Positions 14,247 through 16,913 of a stretch of DNA of 16,913 nucleotides are shown here, piece after piece. The translations under genes and the position numbers were made by a program. The number at the start of each line of letters is the position of its first letter. Positions within the stretch are counted from its first letter, which is position 1. Under the pieces are notes generated by a model. It was not told where the DNA came from. It did not search any database and worked only from the letters and a program-made list of their open reading frames with translations. Origin of the DNA: JAUSPI01 sp964650385 (GTDB taxonomy: Bacteria; Desulfobacterota; Syntrophia; Syntrophales; JADFWA01); contig CAZYTP010000058.1 of NCBI GenBank assembly GCA_964650385.1, forward strand, positions 1 to 16,913, given 5' to 3'.

Positions 14247-16187
14247 TCAAAAGAGTTCAATATTGTCGTCCAGCGCATCTTCGCCACCGGCCTTTTCAGG
14301 CTCGACTGAATAATCTTCTCCATAAATCTCTTTCTTAATCCCGGAGGATTCATAGATGTTTTCCGTTTCATTTTGATGAATGTTGCTGTCCGGCAAAGCA
14401 GCAATCTCTTCGTGGATGATTCGTTCTTGTTCCATCGTATATCGTGTTGTGAGCTGGTCGATTTCGCTAGCTGCTCTTTTATCCCCCCTATTTCCCAGGG
14501 AAGTCCATGAACTCGTCTCCTCTACCACACTTTCCAGTTCAGTCAGGTTTTCCGTCAACCGACAGGCCAACTCCGTGAGAAAGACCAGCTCCGAACTGGT
14601 CTGTGAGATCTTGATCTGCAATGACTCAGCCCGTCGCAACGCATCCGAAGATTCCTTTACAAACCGTTCGTATGTGCTGGAAATTTCCTGAATGCCATCT
14701 CCGATGGATATCCCGTCGCTATTCTCAACACGTATTTCTTCTGTTTCCCCCAATCTTCGTGCCGACGCAGTGATTGAATCAAGAACCCCCGAAACATCAC
14801 CAACAAACTCGTTTGATTGAATTGACAGTCTGTTCACCTCCTGGGCAAGAACATCAAGCGTTTCACCCTCTTTACCTAAATGTGCCGTCTTTATAATTGC
14901 ATTGAGCGACTTTATGCGCATTTCACGGTTAATGTGACGAATACCCTCCAGGTGGCACGAAACCTGTGCTGACGTCTCAGATACCTGACGGGCCGCATTC
15001 TTCAAATTATCCTCAAGACAACGGCCACGACTGAGGAGCTGGTGGAGATCCAGAAGAGCCGAATTGAGTACCGCAAACGAGTTCTCCCCCTGGCCTTCAT
15101 TAGAACTGTTGTGTGAAAGACCTGCGGCACTGTTCACAAGCCGGTTAACCTGATCGTCAATCTTCCCGAAGGCATTAAGAGACTGTTCATAAGCGGCATT
15201 AATTTCAGTTATTATATGCCTCAACTGCTCTGACTGGATACGTAAAACCGAATGAACATTGTTTAATTTTTCTGCCCTTGCTTCCCCGGATGTATTCCCG
15301 GAGCAGGTATTTCCGGAGTCTTGAAGATTCTCTACTATGTGCTCGATTTTCTGACGAGTTATGTCGTGAAACTGAATCGCCACCACAATCTCGCCCACCT
15401 GACGTGAGATATCCTGAGAGTGATTACCAACCTTATCCAGAGCCTCCAGCGACAGCTTCATGATCTCTTCCGTCTTAATGACGGCATCCCGCACGTTCTC
15501 CTCCGCCGCATCAATCAGTTCACTTAATTGACTCAAACCTCCTGATATCTCTCTGTAGGCAGAGATCTGACTGATACTCGCCACTCTGGAATCGTCAACA
15601 ATACTCTGGTAAATCAGGTTCATTTTCCCCACGAGCTCTTTAATCTCCTGAACAAAATCGGTGAACATCGACCTGGCTTCTGTCGAGCAGGAACTCTCAA
15701 TCCCGATATACGTCGCCACAGCCCCGAGAACACTGGCAATCTTATCAATTACAGCACACATATTATTAAGATCGGTGAGATGTCCGGCAATAATGTTCGT
15801 ATTGCCAAGCCTGTCAGATACTGCAGCCTGACAACTCTGAAGCTCCGTAAGGGAATAAGTAGTAAGCGTACCAACGTTATCGAGAACGCTTTTCTCAGAA
15901 TCCCCTGTAACCAGCTTGGTGGAATTAAGAGTATGTTCAGTCAGCTCGACGGCTTCGGAACAGATAGACTGAAGTTCCTGGCCAAGCCGCACAAAACTGG
16001 GTTCAACATTCTCGTATATTAACTCCAACGATTCCGCCATAGCCGACAGGCGAGATGATATCTCGGAATCAAAACGCCCGGATCTACGGAAAGCAAAAAG
16101 CTTCTTTTTTGCCTTTTTTATAGAAAGTTCATCAATCTTCCCAAACATCTTTGAGCTACCGAAGTTATTTAACAGCCAATTTTGCAT
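14247..16187 (-). CDS. Soluble coiled-coil chemoreceptor-like protein with CheZ-like DxxxQ motif
   Basis: This 646-residue, almost entirely helical protein has no transmembrane segment or signal peptide. The stretch around 421-460 (REMRIKSLNAIIKTAHLGKE... LAQEVNRLSIQS) is a degenerate version of the chemoreceptor signalling hairpin. A similarly built but weaker stretch lies at about 138-195, suggesting an old duplication. Between them is VAIQFHDITRQKIEHI (269-284). D275 and Q279 reproduce the D-x-x-x-Q of CheZ, whose Gln drives CheY-P hydrolysis. The last roughly 55 residues are acidic and probably disordered. ATG 16187 has only a weak ribosome site (AGAAAG). It is the first gene of the che operon. 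No other phosphatase candidate is in the window. Receptor-like scaffold, phosphatase or both remain possible. Confidence 0.75.
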   Translation of the reverse strand: MQNWLLNNFGSSKMFGKIDELSIKKAKKKLFAFRRSGRFDSEISSRLSAMAESLELIYENVEPSFVRLGQELQSICSEAVELTEHTLNSTKLVTGDSEKSVLDNVGTLTTYSLTELQSCQAAVSDRLGNTNIIAGHLTDLNNMCAVIDKIASVLGAVATYIGIESSCSTEARSMFTDFVQEIKELVGKMNLIYQSIVDDSRVASISQISAYREISGGLSQLSELIDAAEENVRDAVIKTEEIMKLSLEALDKVGNHSQDISRQVGEIVVAIQFHDITRQKIEHIVENLQDSGNTCSGNTSGEARAEKLNNVHSVLRIQSEQLRHIITEINAAYEQSLNAFGKIDDQVNRLVNSAAGLSHNSSNEGQGENSFAVLNSALLDLHQLLSRGRCLEDNLKNAARQVSETSAQVSCHLEGIRHINREMRIKSLNAIIKTAHLGKEGETLDVLAQEVNRLSIQSNEFVGDVSGVLDSITASARRLGETEEIRVENSDGISIGDGIQEISSTYERFVKESSDALRRAESLQIKISQTSSELVFLTELACRLTENLTELESVVEETSSWTSLGNRGDKRAASEIDQLTTRYTMEQERIIHEEIAALPDSNIHQNETENIYESSGIKKEIYGEDYSVEPEKAGGEDALDDNIELF

Positions 16188-16295
16188 ATCATCACTTTCT
16201 CGTAATAATTATTGGGCCATCTCATTCCTTTTCCTTTAACAATCTTGCGATCCTGCTGCCGGTAAATATGTCCGGCTATAGTTCCTCTTGTGTCT

Positions 16296-16323
16296 TTTTC
16301 GGCACAAACATCATTAATCTTTA
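16296..16323 (-). promoter_or_regulatory. Sigma-28 (FliA)-like promoter of the chemotaxis operon
   Basis: The minus strand reads TAAAGATT (16323-16316), 12 nt, then GCCGAAAA (16303-16296). The FliA consensus is TAAAGTTT-N11-GCCGATAA. Each element matches 7 of 8 and the spacer is one base long. Transcription would start near 16290, about 100 nt before the first gene. It would place the operon under flagellar late-gene control. Confidence 0.5.
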
Positions 16324-16913
16324 GAATCGTCAATTTTTTGACAACTTCGCTGCCATTTTGCCCAGAGAGCTTAAATCACTTAAGTGGCTTGTAATCCGGA
16401 TGCCCTGGTTGTTTATTCTTTAGTAATGGGCATATATCGCCGGTAATTAGTTGGAATAAGCAGTTGATATGATGAGGAATTTCAATGCTCGGCCTTTCTA
16501 TGTCTTCTATCTTCGAGGCCTTAAGAAGTTGCTTTCTTGTTGTCTGAATTTTTGCCTGTTCCACTTCAACTTTTTAATTTTTACCAAATATTATTCAAAA
16601 TACATGCCAAAAGTGCAAAAGTAACTTGGGGGGTTTGTTTTATTTTCTAAAAATATTTTGAGCTACATAGAATTCTTATTTCAAAACCTTTAGAACTATC
16701 GGAAAAATGTTTTAAGCATCGAACAGTTATAGTTTCAAAACTCTTATTCGAAACTCTTTTCCGGATCTGATGAGACCTCAAATCCGATCCTGAAATAAAT
16801 TCAGGACAATGTGACAATTCACATACAACTTTATTGTTCTGCTTTTCCCTGCGAATCATCATCCCTAAATCCGATATTAAGGTTTGAATTAGCGGGAAAA
16901 TGATTGAAAAAAC
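16324..16913. other. Region without a supportable gene at the right end
   Basis: Short frames on the minus strand (16376-16564, GTG start; 16647-16862) lack ribosome sites and recognisable domains. Between about 16680 and 16810 are short inverted repeats: GTTTC/GAAAC (16732-16736 and 16750-16754) and TCCTGAA/TTCAGGA (16788-16794 and 16800-16806). The latter resembles the core of common intergenic repeats. A plus-strand ATG at 16900 (preceded by GCGGGA) is too close to the edge to judge. Confidence 0.5.

Noticed and set aside
16340..16355. Sigma-54-like sequence TGGCAGCGAAGTTGTC on the minus strand
   Set aside because: The -24 part is good, but the essential -12 GC is GT and flanking positions fail. 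The sigma-28-like site is the better match.
16376..16564. Minus-strand 62-codon frame before the che operon
   Set aside because: GTG start without a ribosome site, no recognisable motif, no conserved neighbour. I cannot separate it from chance.
16647..16862. Minus-strand 71-codon frame at the right end
   Set aside because: It runs through short inverted repeats (TCCTGAA/TTCAGGA), so its sequence reads like translated repeat DNA.

Overview
Every gene I can support in this 16.9 kb window lies on the minus strand. The window therefore reads right to left: a chemotaxis operon (16187 to 6008), a two-gene pantothenate operon behind a structured leader (5789 to 3857), and a metal-regulated ferrous iron uptake locus (3809 to 193). 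The gene families, the tandem-Cache chemoreceptor, the STAS protein inside a che operon and the intergenic palindromic repeats suggest a Gram-negative, anaerobe-like bacterium of the former Deltaproteobacteria (Desulfobacterota). This is inference from gene content and repeat style; no rRNA or marker gene is present.

Chemotaxis region (16323 to 6008). A sigma-28-like promoter precedes a 646-residue soluble, coiled-coil, chemoreceptor-like protein with a CheZ-like DxxxQ motif. It is followed by a STAS-domain protein, CheY, CheA, a membrane chemoreceptor with two nearly identical Cache modules, CheW, CheR and CheB. All core proteins are present with their catalytic residues. Neither a classical CheZ nor a CheC/CheX/CheD is present, so the first gene is a candidate for the missing CheY-P phosphatase. 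CheA carries two tandem 24-residue motifs between P2 and P3 that match the spacing of the MshEN cyclic di-GMP-binding motif.

Intergenic 6007 to 5562. Next to cheB is hairpin-rich DNA that looks like a dispersed repeat. Next to the pantothenate genes are a candidate promoter, about 150 nt of foldable leader, and an intrinsic terminator that ends only about 20 nt before the first start codon. This is the layout of a transcription-attenuating riboswitch or leader. The operon itself is a Rossmann/DUF2520 dehydrogenase (probable PanG-type ketopantoate reductase) overlapping panB by 8 nt.

Iron region (3809 to 193). A DtxR/MntR-family repressor overlaps a FeoA gene by 4 nt. A second FeoA gene is followed by feoB. 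Each of the two units has a TTGACA -35 box beside a 16-bp palindrome of the form GTTAGAATA(T/C)TCTAAC. This is a simple, testable autoregulated feo regulon. Two palindromic dispersed repeats flank the locus, one abutting the feoB stop codon and one inside the repressor's 5' leader.

The right end (16324 to 16913) holds no gene I can support.
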